In this document: in pieces, positions 19,277 to 27,695 of the stretch
Layout of the letters: each line of letters opens with the position of its first letter
Position numbering within the stretch: position 1 is the first letter of the stretch
Source of the DNA: an uncultured Bacteroidaceae bacterium
GTDB taxonomy: Bacteria; Bacteroidota; Bacteroidia; Bacteroidales; Bacteroidaceae
Assembly: GCA_944320785.1 (NCBI GenBank)
Contig: CALUIR010000005.1
Location: 22,080-86,079, forward strand
DNA: 64,000 bases
Reading direction: 5' to 3'
The notes under the pieces: generated by a model
The model's input: only the letters and a program-made list of their open reading frames with translations
What the model was told of the DNA's origin: nothing
The model's database searches: none
Program-made: the position numbers and the translations under genes

Positions 19277-19605
19277 AATACACTCCTTAAAATGTTAATC
19301 GCCTTTGTTATTTCCTTGTCGTAATCCTTGGTGCTTTTCTTCACAAAGCCGTTCAGCAGGATGACGTTTGTCGCCAGATTGATGTTGTCGTTGTCCACGG
19401 CAAACAGGATGACCCGTATCTCGTTGTCCACGGACACCCTCAACTCAAAGAAGTCTGTCCTGACCAGTTTCTTGACGAATTTGGTGGGTACCGGATACAC
19501 CGTTTCCAGTATGGATATGGCATAACGCAACTTCTCGCGGGTGCGGGGATTGGCGTTTTGCTCAAACTCCTTGAATGCGGGCGACAGTATCAGATTCCGT
19601 TTCAT
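19273..19605 (-). CDS. RelE/HigB-type toxin (Gp49-like)
   Basis: Product of 110 residues from ATG at 19605 (an upstream in-frame start at 19629 would overlap the promoter). Seen: LSPAFKEFEQNANPRTREKLRYAI, KLVRTDFFELRVSVDNEIRVILFAVDN (a beta core with an Arg-rich strand, about 48-72) and LLNGFVKKSTKDYDKEITKA near the C-terminus, characteristic of phage Gp49/HigB-like RelE-superfamily ribonucleases that cleave mRNA at the ribosome. Coupled to the downstream antitoxin. The pair sits inside the polysaccharide locus in the opposite orientation to it, next to a gene remnant, which suggests acquisition by transfer. Confidence 0.82.
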   Translation of the reverse strand: MKRNLILSPAFKEFEQNANPRTREKLRYAISILETVYPVPTKFVKKLVRTDFFELRVSVDNEIRVILFAVDNDNINLATNVILLNGFVKKSTKDYDKEITKAINILRSVL

Positions 19606-19626
19606 GTCTGTCTTGGAATTATGCCG

Positions 19627-19658
19627 CAAAGGTAACTAATTAGTCACATCCGGCCAAA
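19627..19658 (-). promoter_or_regulatory. Promoter and likely autoregulatory operator of the toxin-antitoxin pair
   Basis: On the minus strand TTTG (19658-19655), 20 nt, TACCTTTG (19634-19627). A perfect 10-bp palindrome ACTAATTAGT (19635-19644) lies in the spacer directly against the -7 box, the position expected for an antitoxin operator that blocks RNA polymerase. Confidence 0.65.
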
Positions 19659-19660
19659 TC

Positions 19661-19927
19661 TTTTGCCAGCAAACTGCTTGTTTTCTTTTGTTTCTGCCTA
19701 CGGAAAGCGGGAGGCACAATTATGAAGTGGATTTCCTGATTGCTGATGCCGACAAGGTAAGTCCCATTGAGGTGAAATCGTCCGGCTATAGGGCGCACGC
19801 TTCGTTGGATGCCTTTTGCCGGAAATTTTCAACACGGGTAAAGAGCAAATACCTGGTTTGCACGAAAGATTTGCGCAAAGAAGGGGATGTGCTGTATCTT
19901 CCGGCATATATGGTTCTGTTTTTGTGA
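19661..19927 (+). pseudogene. C-terminal remnant of a DUF4143-type AAA ATPase
   Basis: A short frame with no plausible start encodes LPTESGRHNYEVDFLIADAD, SPIEVKSSGYRAHASLDAF and KYLVCTKDLRKEGDVLYLPAYMVLFL. This is the C-terminal PD-(D/E)xK-like part (EVDF and IEVKSS) of the large ATPase-DUF4143 family, whose intact members are about 380-450 residues. Just upstream, a different frame (ASKLLVFFCF) resembles the preceding strand, so a frameshift is likely near 19690. The ATPase domain is missing. It abuts the toxin-antitoxin promoter, suggesting that an insertion or deletion removed the rest. Confidence 0.7.
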
Positions 19928-20022
19928 GGATTTTGCTCCTTTCAGAGAGTGGGTTGCATGGCTTGGTTTATGAAGAACGCTGCTTTCGGACGGGCAGGCA
20001 TTGCAGATTGGCTGGAAAATAT

Positions 20023-20053
20023 TTTGCCAATCTGATAAAAACAGCCATCTTTG
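20023..20053 (+). promoter_or_regulatory. Probable promoter for the glycosyltransferase pair
   Basis: TTTG at 20023-20026, 19 nt, then CATCTTTG at 20046-20053 (one mismatch to TAnnTTTG), 29 nt before the start at 20083. It would restore transcription of the locus beyond the inserted island. Confidence 0.5.
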
Positions 20054-20082
20054 CTGCATGGTTTATGTGTAATCAGGACGTT

Positions 20083-21231
20083 ATGAAGTTAGTATATTGC
20101 GTGCCGGCCCTGTACAATCCGGGCGGGATGGAAAGGGTGTTGGCTGAAAAGGTGAACTATCTGGTGAATACAGGCAAGTATGACATCACGATTGTCACGA
20201 CAGACCAAAAGGACCGCCCGGTTTATTTTCCGTTGGACGAAAGGGTCAAGTTAGTGGACTTCGGGCTGGATTTTGAAGGCCACTTTGCTGCCGGATTGGT
20301 GAAGAAAACATGGCTGCATTACAAGAAACTCTCCCTGTACAAGAAGAAATTGCAGGAGTTTCTCGTGGCATGCAAAGCGGACATTTGTATCTCCCTTTGC
20401 GGGAAGGAAATCGATTTTCTCACTTCCCTGAAAGACGGGAGCCGGAAGATGGCGGAGTTGCATTTCTCAATGAATAACAGGAAACTGTTTATCTTGGCAC
20501 GCCACCAAGGCTTTTTGTGGCGTTGTTTAGGCGATTTCCGTACATGGCAATTAAAGCGGGCAACCCGTGGATTGAGTCGCTTGGTGGTGCTGACCAACCA
20601 AGATGCAGCCGATTGGCGGAAGACGCACGAGAATGTCGTGGTGATAACTAATCCTGTCCCCTTTGATTGCGATGAAGAACCGGATTTGAATGCTAAACGG
20701 GTTATAGCTGTCGGCAAGTTGGATGAGCAAAAGGGCTTTGATTATCTGCTTCAAGCATGGAAGTTGGTGCATGCAAAGCATACAGGCTGGCGGTTGGACA
20801 TCTTCGGGCAAGGGCCTTGGAAAGAGAAGCTGGATGCTTTCATCAGTGAGAATGCTTTGGGAAACTCTGCCTTTTTGTGCGGGACTACGATGGATGTGAA
20901 ATCAGAATATTTGAAAAGTACTTTCTATGTGATGAGTTCCCGTTACGAAGGTTTGCCGATGGTGTTGATTGAAGCCATGGTTTGCGGCTTGCCTTTGGTG
21001 TCTTTCGATTGCGAATGTGGCCCAAGGGAGGTGATAAAAGAAGGCGAGAATGGCTTTTTGGTACCAATGGGAGATGTTGAGCAGTTGGCAGATGCGATGT
21101 GCCGGTTAATCGAAGACAAGGAGTTGCGGGAGCGGATGTCTGCAAAGGGGAAAGAATGCGCTTCTCGGTATTCATTGGAGAGCATCATGCCGCAGTGGGT
21201 TGGTTTATTTGATGAATTAGTGGAGAAATGA
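20083..21231 (+). CDS. GT4-family glycosyltransferase
   Basis: Retaining GT-B glycosyltransferase of 382 residues. Start at 20083, giving MKLVYCVPALYNPGGMERVLA; the longer open frame upstream reads through the ATPase remnant and promoter. GT4 features: N-terminal GGMERV donor/acceptor loop, NPVPFDCDEEPD linker, VIAVGKLDEQKGFDYLLQAW (about 205-224) and the EX7E-type motif in SSRYEGLPMVLIEAMVCGLP (about 285-304). Acts at the cytosolic face of the inner membrane to extend the lipid-linked repeat unit; sugar specificity is unknown. Overlaps the next gene by 4 bp. Confidence 0.9.
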   Translation: MKLVYCVPALYNPGGMERVLAEKVNYLVNTGKYDITIVTTDQKDRPVYFPLDERVKLVDFGLDFEGHFAAGLVKKTWLHYKKLSLYKKKLQEFLVACKADICISLCGKEIDFLTSLKDGSRKMAELHFSMNNRKLFILARHQGFLWRCLGDFRTWQLKRATRGLSRLVVLTNQDAADWRKTHENVVVITNPVPFDCDEEPDLNAKRVIAVGKLDEQKGFDYLLQAWKLVHAKHTGWRLDIFGQGPWKEKLDAFISENALGNSAFLCGTTMDVKSEYLKSTFYVMSSRYEGLPMVLIEAMVCGLPLVSFDCECGPREVIKEGENGFLVPMGDVEQLADAMCRLIEDKELRERMSAKGKECASRYSLESIMPQWVGLFDELVEK

Positions 21232-22445
21232 GGACTTTGTTGCAAATCAATGTCGTGGTGAACTGGGGTTCGACCGGGCATATTGCCGAAGACATCGGCC
21301 GGATGGTTCTGTTAAAAGGTTGGAAAAGCTGCATAGCCTTTGGCCGGAATGAGCGGCCGAGCCAGTCACAATTGATAAAAGTCGGGACAAAATGGGACAT
21401 GGTTTGCCATGGCTTGCAGACACGCCTGCTGGACAGGCAAGGATTGGCTTCGGCGCGGGCCACCCGTGAATTGCTGAAACAGATGGATGCCATCAAGCCA
21501 GACATTGTGCATCTGCATGTGATACATGGTTACTATTTGAATTATCCTCTTTTGTTCTGTTATTTGCGGCGACAGAAGATACCCGTTGTCTGGACGATGC
21601 ACGACTGCTGGAGCTTCACAGGGCATTGTGCTTATTACACGGCTGAGAAATGTAACCGTTGGCAAACGGGATGCCATCATTGCCCGCAATTGGAGGCATA
21701 CCCGCGAAGCCTGTGGGCGGACCGTTCCATGAAAAACTGGCAAGAGAAAAGAGAGGCTTTTGCGTCATTGGAGCGTTTGACGTTGGTGCCGGTCTCCAAT
21801 TGGTTGGCCGGGGAACTGGGGAAATCTTTCTTAGGCGGCAAACCGATAGTCTGCATCCATAATGGTGTGGATACGGATGTTTTCCGGATAAAGGAAAGCG
21901 ACGTGAAGCAACGTCTGGGTATTGCAGGCAAGAAGATGCTCTTAGGAGTGGCCAGCGTGTGGGATAAACGGAAAGGGTTGGATGATTTCTGCCGTTTGTC
22001 GGAAGTGTTGCCTCCTGAATATGCCCTTGTGCTGGTGGGCTTGTCGAAAAAGCAGATAGAAAGTTTGCCGGAATCCGTCATCGGGCTTTCACGGACAGAG
22101 AATGTGCAGCAACTGGTGGAATTGTATTCGGCGGCGGATGTGTTCTTGAATCCCACATGGGAAGACAACTTCCCGACCACGAACTTGGAAGCCTTGGCAT
22201 GTGGGACGCCGGTCATCACTTACCGCACAGGCGGAAGCGTGGAGGTGATTACTTCGGATACCGGTTATATCGTGGAACCGGGCGATATGGATGGCTTGCT
22301 GGAAAAGATAAGCCTTGTGGCCCAAAGGGGGAAAGATGCTTATAGTCCCTTGTGCCGCCAATATATACTGGATAATTTCAGGAAAGAAGACCGTTATGAG
22401 GAGTATTTCCGGTTGTATGAGCGGATATTGTCAGGGAAAGGATGA
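21228..22445 (+). CDS. GT4-family glycosyltransferase
   Basis: 405-residue GT-B enzyme. N-terminal LQINVVVNWGSTGHIAEDIG carries the loop that binds the donor, VHLHVIHGYYLNYPLL and VVWTMHDCWSFTGHCAYY are typical of a WcaL/colanic-acid-like subgroup, and the C half has LLGVASVWDKRKGLDDFCRL and the catalytic PTWEDNFPTTNLEALACGTP. Translationally coupled to the upstream glycosyltransferase (ATGA overlap). Probably adds one sugar of the repeat unit; which one cannot be read from the sequence. Its stop abuts a broken foreign-looking gene. Confidence 0.9.
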   Translation: MRTLLQINVVVNWGSTGHIAEDIGRMVLLKGWKSCIAFGRNERPSQSQLIKVGTKWDMVCHGLQTRLLDRQGLASARATRELLKQMDAIKPDIVHLHVIHGYYLNYPLLFCYLRRQKIPVVWTMHDCWSFTGHCAYYTAEKCNRWQTGCHHCPQLEAYPRSLWADRSMKNWQEKREAFASLERLTLVPVSNWLAGELGKSFLGGKPIVCIHNGVDTDVFRIKESDVKQRLGIAGKKMLLGVASVWDKRKGLDDFCRLSEVLPPEYALVLVGLSKKQIESLPESVIGLSRTENVQQLVELYSAADVFLNPTWEDNFPTTNLEALACGTPVITYRTGGSVEVITSDTGYIVEPGDMDGLLEKISLVAQRGKDAYSPLCRQYILDNFRKEDRYEEYFRLYERILSGKG

Positions 22446-22798
22446 GTATTTTACAGTCGAGGCACGATGGAAGCGTGGGGACGTGGCATAGGCCTTATTA
22501 TGGAAAGTTGCAAAAAGCAAGGTTTGCCGATGCCGGAAATGAAAATTGTTGCTCCGTTTGTAAACTTGACAATATGGTTTAATGGTTTGTTAAATGGAGG
22601 TGACACCCCCAGTGACAGGATATTGGGATTCTGCCGTTCTCCTAAAAATGTAGCAGAGATAGCGGAAATGTTGGGAATAAAGGATAAGAAATGGGTGCGT
22701 AAGAAGTATGTGTTGCCTTTGTTGCAGGGGGGCGGTTGAGGATGACCATTCCGGACAAACCCAACAGCCAGCATCAAAGGTATGAGAGTGTAGAATGA
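22446..22798 (+). pseudogene. Frameshifted C-terminal remnant of an AlbA_2/ATP-binding family protein
   Basis: Immediately after the preceding stop the frame reads VFYSRGTMEAWGRGIGLIM, ESCKKQGLPMPEMKI and, later, SPKNVAEIAEMLGIKDKKWVRKKYVLPLL, the end of the GHKL-like region and the winged helix of the AlbA_2 family. The frame stops at 22739 in a run of six G; shifting frame there continues with LRMTIPDKPNSQHQRYES, the family's usual C-terminus, to a stop at 22798. So it is a 5'-truncated and frameshifted fragment. It lacks the AlbA_2 domain itself. A copy of that N-terminal domain is present at the left end of the window on the other strand. Confidence 0.72.
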
Positions 22799-22821
22799 AT
22801 GTTTATTTTATGGATTGTAAA

Positions 22822-23571
22822 ATGAAAGTATCAATCATAACAGCGACTTACAACAGCGCAAAGACCGTGCGCGACACGATAGAGAGCGTGATTGCGCAGG
22901 ATTACCCAGACATAGAACATATCATCGTGGACGGGAAAAGCAAGGATGGCACGATGGATATCGTGCATGCATACGAAGGCAAGATAGCGAAGGTCGTTTC
23001 CGAGCCGGACAAAGGCATTTACGATGCCATGAACAAAGGGATACGCATGGCGACAGGCGACATCATCGGGATATTGAACTCGGATGATTTCTTTGCCGGC
23101 AGCCATGTGATAAGCAAAGTGGCGCGTGCTTTCCGGGAAGGGCCAAGGTTGGACGGCGTGCATGCGGATTTGTATTATGTGAAACAGGATGAGCCGCAGA
23201 AGATAGTGCGCCATTGGGTGACGACGGATTACAGGCCGGGATGTTTCTTCAAAGGATGGCACCCGGCGCATCCGACCCTCTATTTGCGGAAAGAAGTGTA
23301 TGAGCGGTATGGCTTGTTTGACTTGGACTTCCCTTTGGCGGCAGATTTTGAACTGATGCTCCGCTTGTTTGAATGCCACCACATTGTGACCAAGCATCTG
23401 GACATGGCAATGGTCCGCATGCGTTTGGGAGGTGCCACCAGCAAGGATTACACGAACTTGGTGAAGAACACGAAGGAATGCATGGCTGCCTTTCGGAAAA
23501 ACGGTTTGAAACCGCCCGTGTTGTATCCGGTGTATAGGCTTTTGCCGAAGTTGCTTCAATATGTAAAATAG
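22822..23571 (+). CDS. GT2-family glycosyltransferase
   Basis: Inverting GT-A glycosyltransferase of 249 residues, start at ATG 22822 (MKVSIITATYNSAKTVRDTI; an in-frame ATG lies 27 nt upstream). Seen: the nucleotide-binding start IITATYNSAKTV, HIIVDGKSKDGTMDIV, the DxD-like NSDDFF (about 86-91) and GWHPAHPTLYLRKEVY near the acceptor site. WcaE/WcaA-like members act in colanic-acid-type pathways. It is followed after 8 nt by the epimerase gene. Confidence 0.9.
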   Translation: MKVSIITATYNSAKTVRDTIESVIAQDYPDIEHIIVDGKSKDGTMDIVHAYEGKIAKVVSEPDKGIYDAMNKGIRMATGDIIGILNSDDFFAGSHVISKVARAFREGPRLDGVHADLYYVKQDEPQKIVRHWVTTDYRPGCFFKGWHPAHPTLYLRKEVYERYGLFDLDFPLAADFELMLRLFECHHIVTKHLDMAMVRMRLGGATSKDYTNLVKNTKECMAAFRKNGLKPPVLYPVYRLLPKLLQYVK

Positions 23572-23579
23572 GTTTTTGG

Positions 23580-24479
23580 ATGGAAAAATTATTGTTTACG
23601 GGTGCCTCCGGCTTTTTGGGGAAGAATGTAAAGCCCTTGTTGGAGGAAAAATATGTTGTGGAGACAATTGGCTTGGCCGACAGTGATACTTGCAAGTGCA
23701 ACCTTGCGGTGGCCGTGCCTGAATTGTCCGGGCATTATGACATCGTGTTGCATGCGGCGGGAAAAGCCCATGTGGTGCCTCGGACGGAAGAAGAAAAGAA
23801 GGCTTTTTTCGATGTGAACTACCAAGGGACGGTGCATCTCTGCCAGGCATTGGAACGGGCAGGCATGCCGAAAGCATTGGTTTTCGTCAGCACGGTGGCG
23901 GTGTATGGCCGGGATTCAGGAGAGGGAATAACCGAAGAACATCCATTGAACGGGGATACCCCGTATGCTTTGAGCAAGATACAGGCAGAACGTTTCCTGC
24001 AAACATGGTGCGGCAAGCATGGCGTGAAGCTGGCAATCATACGTCCTTCTTTGCTGGCAGGCCCGAACCCTCCGGGAAATCTGGGGGCAATGATCAACGG
24101 GATACGCACCGGGCGCTATTTGAGCATTGCGGGAGGGAAGGCGCGCAAAAGCGTGCTGATGGTGCAGGATATCGCCCGTTTGCTTCCGTTGTTAGTGGAG
24201 AAGGGGGGCATTTATAACGTGTGCGACACAGGCCAGCCGTCTTTTGGAGAATTGGAACGTTTGATTGCCCGTCAGCTTGGCCGGAGGAAACCGATGAACA
24301 TCCCTTATTGGCTGGCCAAGTCCTTAGCTTTGCTCGGGGATTGCATGGGGAAGCATGCCCCTATCAATTCTATGCGGCTGCGGAAGATAACCGGTTCGCT
24401 TACTTTCAGCAATGAGAAGGCTGTCCGCGAGTTGGGCTGGCAGCCTTTGGACGTGCTGGAACATTTCAAGATAAGCTAA
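23580..24479 (+). CDS. NAD-dependent epimerase/dehydratase (extended SDR)
   Basis: 299-residue Rossmann enzyme likely converting a UDP-sugar for the polysaccharide pathway, for instance as a UDP-N-acetylhexosamine 4-epimerase. Seen: GASGFLGKNV (glycine motif, about 8-17), VLHAAGKAHV (about 57-66), STVAVYG (about 101-107) and the catalytic YALSKIQAE (YxxxK, about 123-131). The pairing with a WecA-like transferase (13628) is common in O-antigen loci. The exact product is not determinable. Confidence 0.85.
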   Translation: MEKLLFTGASGFLGKNVKPLLEEKYVVETIGLADSDTCKCNLAVAVPELSGHYDIVLHAAGKAHVVPRTEEEKKAFFDVNYQGTVHLCQALERAGMPKALVFVSTVAVYGRDSGEGITEEHPLNGDTPYALSKIQAERFLQTWCGKHGVKLAIIRPSLLAGPNPPGNLGAMINGIRTGRYLSIAGGKARKSVLMVQDIARLLPLLVEKGGIYNVCDTGQPSFGELERLIARQLGRRKPMNIPYWLAKSLALLGDCMGKHAPINSMRLRKITGSLTFSNEKAVRELGWQPLDVLEHFKIS

Positions 24480-24537
24480 TGGTCTGGGATGAGTTGAATA
24501 TCAGCTTTGTTTAGAGATAGATAGTAGCGTCGTTTGT

Positions 24538-24545
24538 TACATTTG
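24538..24545 (+). promoter_or_regulatory. -7 element for the secreted-protein gene at 24587
   Basis: TACATTTG, about 41 nt before the start; no good -33 box. Confidence 0.45.
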
Positions 24546-24586
24546 CATGATATAGAAGTAAATTTAGTTTATTAAAAATGAGTAGT

Positions 24587-25240
24587 ATGAAGAATTATTT
24601 CTTATTATTGGGTTTCTTGTTTGCCATTCCTTTTGGGGCTTTATCTCAAGAAGGATATAATGATTTTGATATGGGAGTGAATGGCAGTGCTGTATGCACG
24701 GATCAAGACAATGTTTATTCCGCTTTTGTGATAAAAGGTCCTAATAAACCTTTAGATGAAGATAGTAAAAGAGATTTGGTTTTTAAGTTTAGTCATGCAG
24801 GTAAAAGTATTATACGCTCTTATCGCGGAGGTTCGTGGGATACTTATTTACAGTTCCTGACAACACCGAATATTGATGAACTTCCAGTTGTCCGTATGCA
24901 TATTCATGAAAATGGATATATTGGAATTGGCACTACGTTCCCTCAAAATCTGTTGGATGTAAACGGGACAATAAGGGCAAAAGAGATTAAAGTGGAAAGT
25001 GGTTGGGCTGATTTCGTTTTTGATGACGATTATGATTTGCCCTCTGTTCGAGAAGTGGCGGCTTATATAAAAGAGCATAAGCATCTTCCAGGCATTCCTT
25101 CTGCAACAGAAGTGAGAGAGGAAGGGGTAAATTTGGGAGAAATGAACAAGAGATTGTTGCAAAAAATAGAAGAATTGACTTTGTATGTGATAAAGCAGCA
25201 ACAAGAAATAGACGAACTTAAATCTTTGATGAATGATTAG
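24587..25240 (+). CDS. Secreted protein with C-terminal Bacteroidetes 'KHLPGIPSA' domain (tail-fibre-like)
   Basis: 217-residue exported protein. Signal peptide MKNYFLLLGFLFAIPFGALSQ; a beta-rich middle (with NGYIGIGTTFPQNLLDVNGTIRA, the pattern found in phage tail-fibre-like and cell-wall-anchor proteins); and a C-terminal segment LPSVREVAAYIKEHKHLPGI followed by PSATEVREEGVNLGEMNKRL and a coiled coil (IEELTLYVIKQQQEIDELK). That C-terminal module is widespread in secreted Bacteroidetes proteins and its function is unknown. Much more AT-rich than the polysaccharide genes. The next gene overlaps its end by 8 bp. Confidence 0.75.
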   Translation: MKNYFLLLGFLFAIPFGALSQEGYNDFDMGVNGSAVCTDQDNVYSAFVIKGPNKPLDEDSKRDLVFKFSHAGKSIIRSYRGGSWDTYLQFLTTPNIDELPVVRMHIHENGYIGIGTTFPQNLLDVNGTIRAKEIKVESGWADFVFDDDYDLPSVREVAAYIKEHKHLPGIPSATEVREEGVNLGEMNKRLLQKIEELTLYVIKQQQEIDELKSLMND

Positions 25241-26090
25241 GAAAATATTATTGTTTGTTTGGGCATCAGTATTATTTATCCCTGCTTATTCATCAAGTTA
25301 TCCATTGGTTGGTGAAACAAATGTTTGGCCGGGAATTGTTTATTTCTATTTCCCCGATCGTCCAGTCGGTATGGGACTTCTGTCTAATTTGAATGAGAAT
25401 AAAGGCATTTGGGTCGTAGTAAATGGTAAGATAAAGGATGAGAGTGGAAAATTTTCATTGACAACAAAAGAAGTGGATGACTATTATGCAGGTGTTGATG
25501 TGAAATGGGACGGGGATGCCAATATCGAGTTAACTGGGACAGTGATGTTGTTTAATGATAGGGGAGTGTATCTTAGTTCAATGAGTGTATCGATTGCATC
25601 TTCTACTTGTGTGATTAATGATGTAATAAGCAGTCCTGATTATGAATCTCCTTATGTAATATTAAGGAATGTTGTCTTGGAAGAGGGTATGGTTTTAGAT
25701 GTGAATGGATTTTTCTCTGTGGATATTCAGCCAGGATTTATAGCAAAGGAAGGTTCTGCATTGAGAATTTATAATGAACCGCCCATTCCTTATCGTCCGT
25801 CTTTTGCTGTGAATGATGCTTCAGAATTTAGACTTCCTGCATTGCAACAGAATAGGCCGAATCCTTTTGTAGATATGACTATAATAGATTATTTCGTGCC
25901 GCAGTCTGCCGATGATGCTTATATACAAATAAATAGCGTATTTTCAGGATTAACGCGTTATATTCCAATTGAGGGAAAAGGGAATAATAGTATAATTTTA
26001 CACAAAGATGACTTTGCGGTAGGTACGTATATTTATTCGTTGTTTGTTGATGGGGAATTGGTGGATGCTAAACAGATGTCTATTTATTGA
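25233..26090 (+). CDS. Secreted protein with T9SS type A sorting domain
   Basis: 285 residues with signal peptide MIRKILLFVWASVLFIPAYS and a C-terminal domain (about 205-285) beginning LPALQQNRPNPFVDMTIIDY and ending GTYIYSLFVDGELVDAKQMSIY, a good match to the T9SS type A sorting domain. Such proteins cross the outer membrane by T9SS and are anchored on the surface, often to an A-LPS-type glycan. The central region (about 20-200) is not recognised. Coupled to the preceding gene by overlap; AT-rich like it. Placement at the end of a polysaccharide locus is notable. Confidence 0.78.
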   Translation: MIRKILLFVWASVLFIPAYSSSYPLVGETNVWPGIVYFYFPDRPVGMGLLSNLNENKGIWVVVNGKIKDESGKFSLTTKEVDDYYAGVDVKWDGDANIELTGTVMLFNDRGVYLSSMSVSIASSTCVINDVISSPDYESPYVILRNVVLEEGMVLDVNGFFSVDIQPGFIAKEGSALRIYNEPPIPYRPSFAVNDASEFRLPALQQNRPNPFVDMTIIDYFVPQSADDAYIQINSVFSGLTRYIPIEGKGNNSIILHKDDFAVGTYIYSLFVDGELVDAKQMSIY

Positions 26091-26113
26091 AAGGAAAGCA
26101 TTCTAATCACGTT

Positions 26114-27208
26114 TTACAAGATGTCGAGGTGTGCTTTCGCCATTTCTTCAATGGTATAGCCTTGAACCTTCTGCAGATTGCGTATGGCTAACTTATGGAG
26201 CAATGTTTTATCGTGGAGCAGTTGGTTGATTTTTTGAGTTAACTGCTCCACGTTGTCCACATCAATGATGGTGCTTTCAGGGAGCAGTTCCAAGCCTGCG
26301 ACGCATCGGTTGGTGGTGATGACGGGCAGGCCATAGCCCATGGCCTCGTTGATAACTAATCCCCAGATGTCTTCCCGTGTGGGGAGTACGAATAAATCTG
26401 CTGCCTTGAAATAGAGAGCCAATTCCTCTTTGCTCTTGAATCCTTCGAAATGCACATGGTTCAGTTTCATTTCGGCTTGCATGCGCAAGTATTCAGAGGT
26501 GGGTTTCCCGCCTATGATGTATATTCCCACAGATGGAGCTATTTGTGGTGCAGCTTTGAGCAGGATATCGAAACCCTTGCGGTGAATAAATTGTCCTACC
26601 GCTAAGATGACCTGTTCTTCAGTGATGTTTAATTGTTTTCTGAGAGATGCCTTTTCTGCTTCATCGGGAACATTGGGCAAGAGATCTGCTTTTTTCAAGG
26701 ATGTGAAAGGGTAACGGCGGATGACTGCTTTTTCCCCAGCATAATATCGGATGTATTCATCCGTCATTTTGCTAGAACTGATGTAGCATTTGGCTCCAGA
26801 CAAGAAGAACCGCTTGATGAGGCGTTTTACCGGGTTCTCGTGGAAATTGGGCATGGCACCGTCTATCTCGTAAAAATATGGGATGCCTTTAAGTTTGAGA
26901 TAGAGCAATGCGATTGTTTCGGTGGCATAGCTATAGCTCGTGAGAATGATGCGGTCAAATTTTTTCAGATTCGTGAGATGGCGGAAGATGCTCCAATCCA
27001 CTTTCCGTTCTTCGATGTTCCCTTCTTTCAGGAAGATGGCATTGAATTGTATTTCATCTTCTTTCCAGTTGAAGTTGATGCCTGCCACTCTTTTAGCTTC
27101 GAATAAGACGGTTACATCATGGTATTTGCTCAGTTCATTATAAAAGTCTATTCGGTAAGGAGAGGGGATATTGGTGATGAAAAGGAGATTCTTTCTTTGT
27201 ATTTCCAT
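26114..27208 (-). CDS. GT4-family glycosyltransferase
   Basis: 364 residues from ATG 27208 (MEIQRKNLLFITNIPSPYRI; an in-frame ATG lies 27 nt further upstream). GT4 traits: ITNIPSPYRIDFYNEL at the N-terminus, VILAVGQFIHRKGFDILLKA (about 200-219), and PTREDIWGLVINEAMGYGLP (about 275-294) with the EX7E-type pair. On the minus strand 76 bp after the lipoprotein gene, so it may be the last gene of the wzi transcription unit; convergent with the T9SS cargo gene. Confidence 0.88.
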   Translation of the reverse strand: MEIQRKNLLFITNIPSPYRIDFYNELSKYHDVTVLFEAKRVAGINFNWKEDEIQFNAIFLKEGNIEERKVDWSIFRHLTNLKKFDRIILTSYSYATETIALLYLKLKGIPYFYEIDGAMPNFHENPVKRLIKRFFLSGAKCYISSSKMTDEYIRYYAGEKAVIRRYPFTSLKKADLLPNVPDEAEKASLRKQLNITEEQVILAVGQFIHRKGFDILLKAAPQIAPSVGIYIIGGKPTSEYLRMQAEMKLNHVHFEGFKSKEELALYFKAADLFVLPTREDIWGLVINEAMGYGLPVITTNRCVAGLELLPESTIIDVDNVEQLTQKINQLLHDKTLLHKLAIRNLQKVQGYTIEEMAKAHLDIL

Positions 27209-27284
27209 GATGTTATTAGTTATAATTATTTGCAAATAGAAGATTTATATGTGAGAATGTTTTGCTGGGAATCCAGTGTCCTTC

Positions 27285-27695
27285 TTACCATTTACGGAAG
27301 GTGAGCAAGGCGTTGCGCGAACGCAGCACCATGCGCTGGGCAGTGAGTTTCTCAATGCCGAAACGTTCGTAGGTGTCAAACAGGCCGAAAGGAGCCAAGT
27401 CGTCAAGGGTGGCGGCTTGTGCGTTGTTGTCGTTCATCACCACATTGTAGATGAACAGGGAGTCGTCCGTCTGGGTGAAGCGTCCCAGATAGCTGGTGCC
27501 TCCGTGTTGCCTTAATTGCAGCAGATGCAGCTTGACGTTGTAGTAGATGCGCTTCTCCTTGGTGTCGGTGTAAGTGCCGTCCGTGCGGTCGATGCTCATC
27601 AGTTGCCACATGCCGTCCAGATGCCCGTTGATGGAAGTGTTGCGGCAGGAGCAGGCCAGCAAGGCAAGAAGCAGGATGGTCAGGTATCTTTTCAT
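27285..27695 (-). CDS. Small lipoprotein, lipocalin-like
   Basis: 136 residues from ATG 27695. Signal peptide with lipobox LLAC (Cys15, MKRYLTILLLALLACS), then a short beta-rich domain starting INGHLDGMWQLMSIDRTDGT. GxW near the start and the run of strands suggest a lipocalin-like fold of the type annotated in many Bacteroidetes lipoproteins. The start overlaps the wzi stop by 4 bp, so the two are coupled; a role with Wzi in surface polysaccharide attachment is inferred from that only. Confidence 0.7.
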   Translation of the reverse strand: MKRYLTILLLALLACSCRNTSINGHLDGMWQLMSIDRTDGTYTDTKEKRIYYNVKLHLLQLRQHGGTSYLGRFTQTDDSLFIYNVVMNDNNAQAATLDDLAPFGLFDTYERFGIEKLTAQRMVLRSRNALLTFRKW

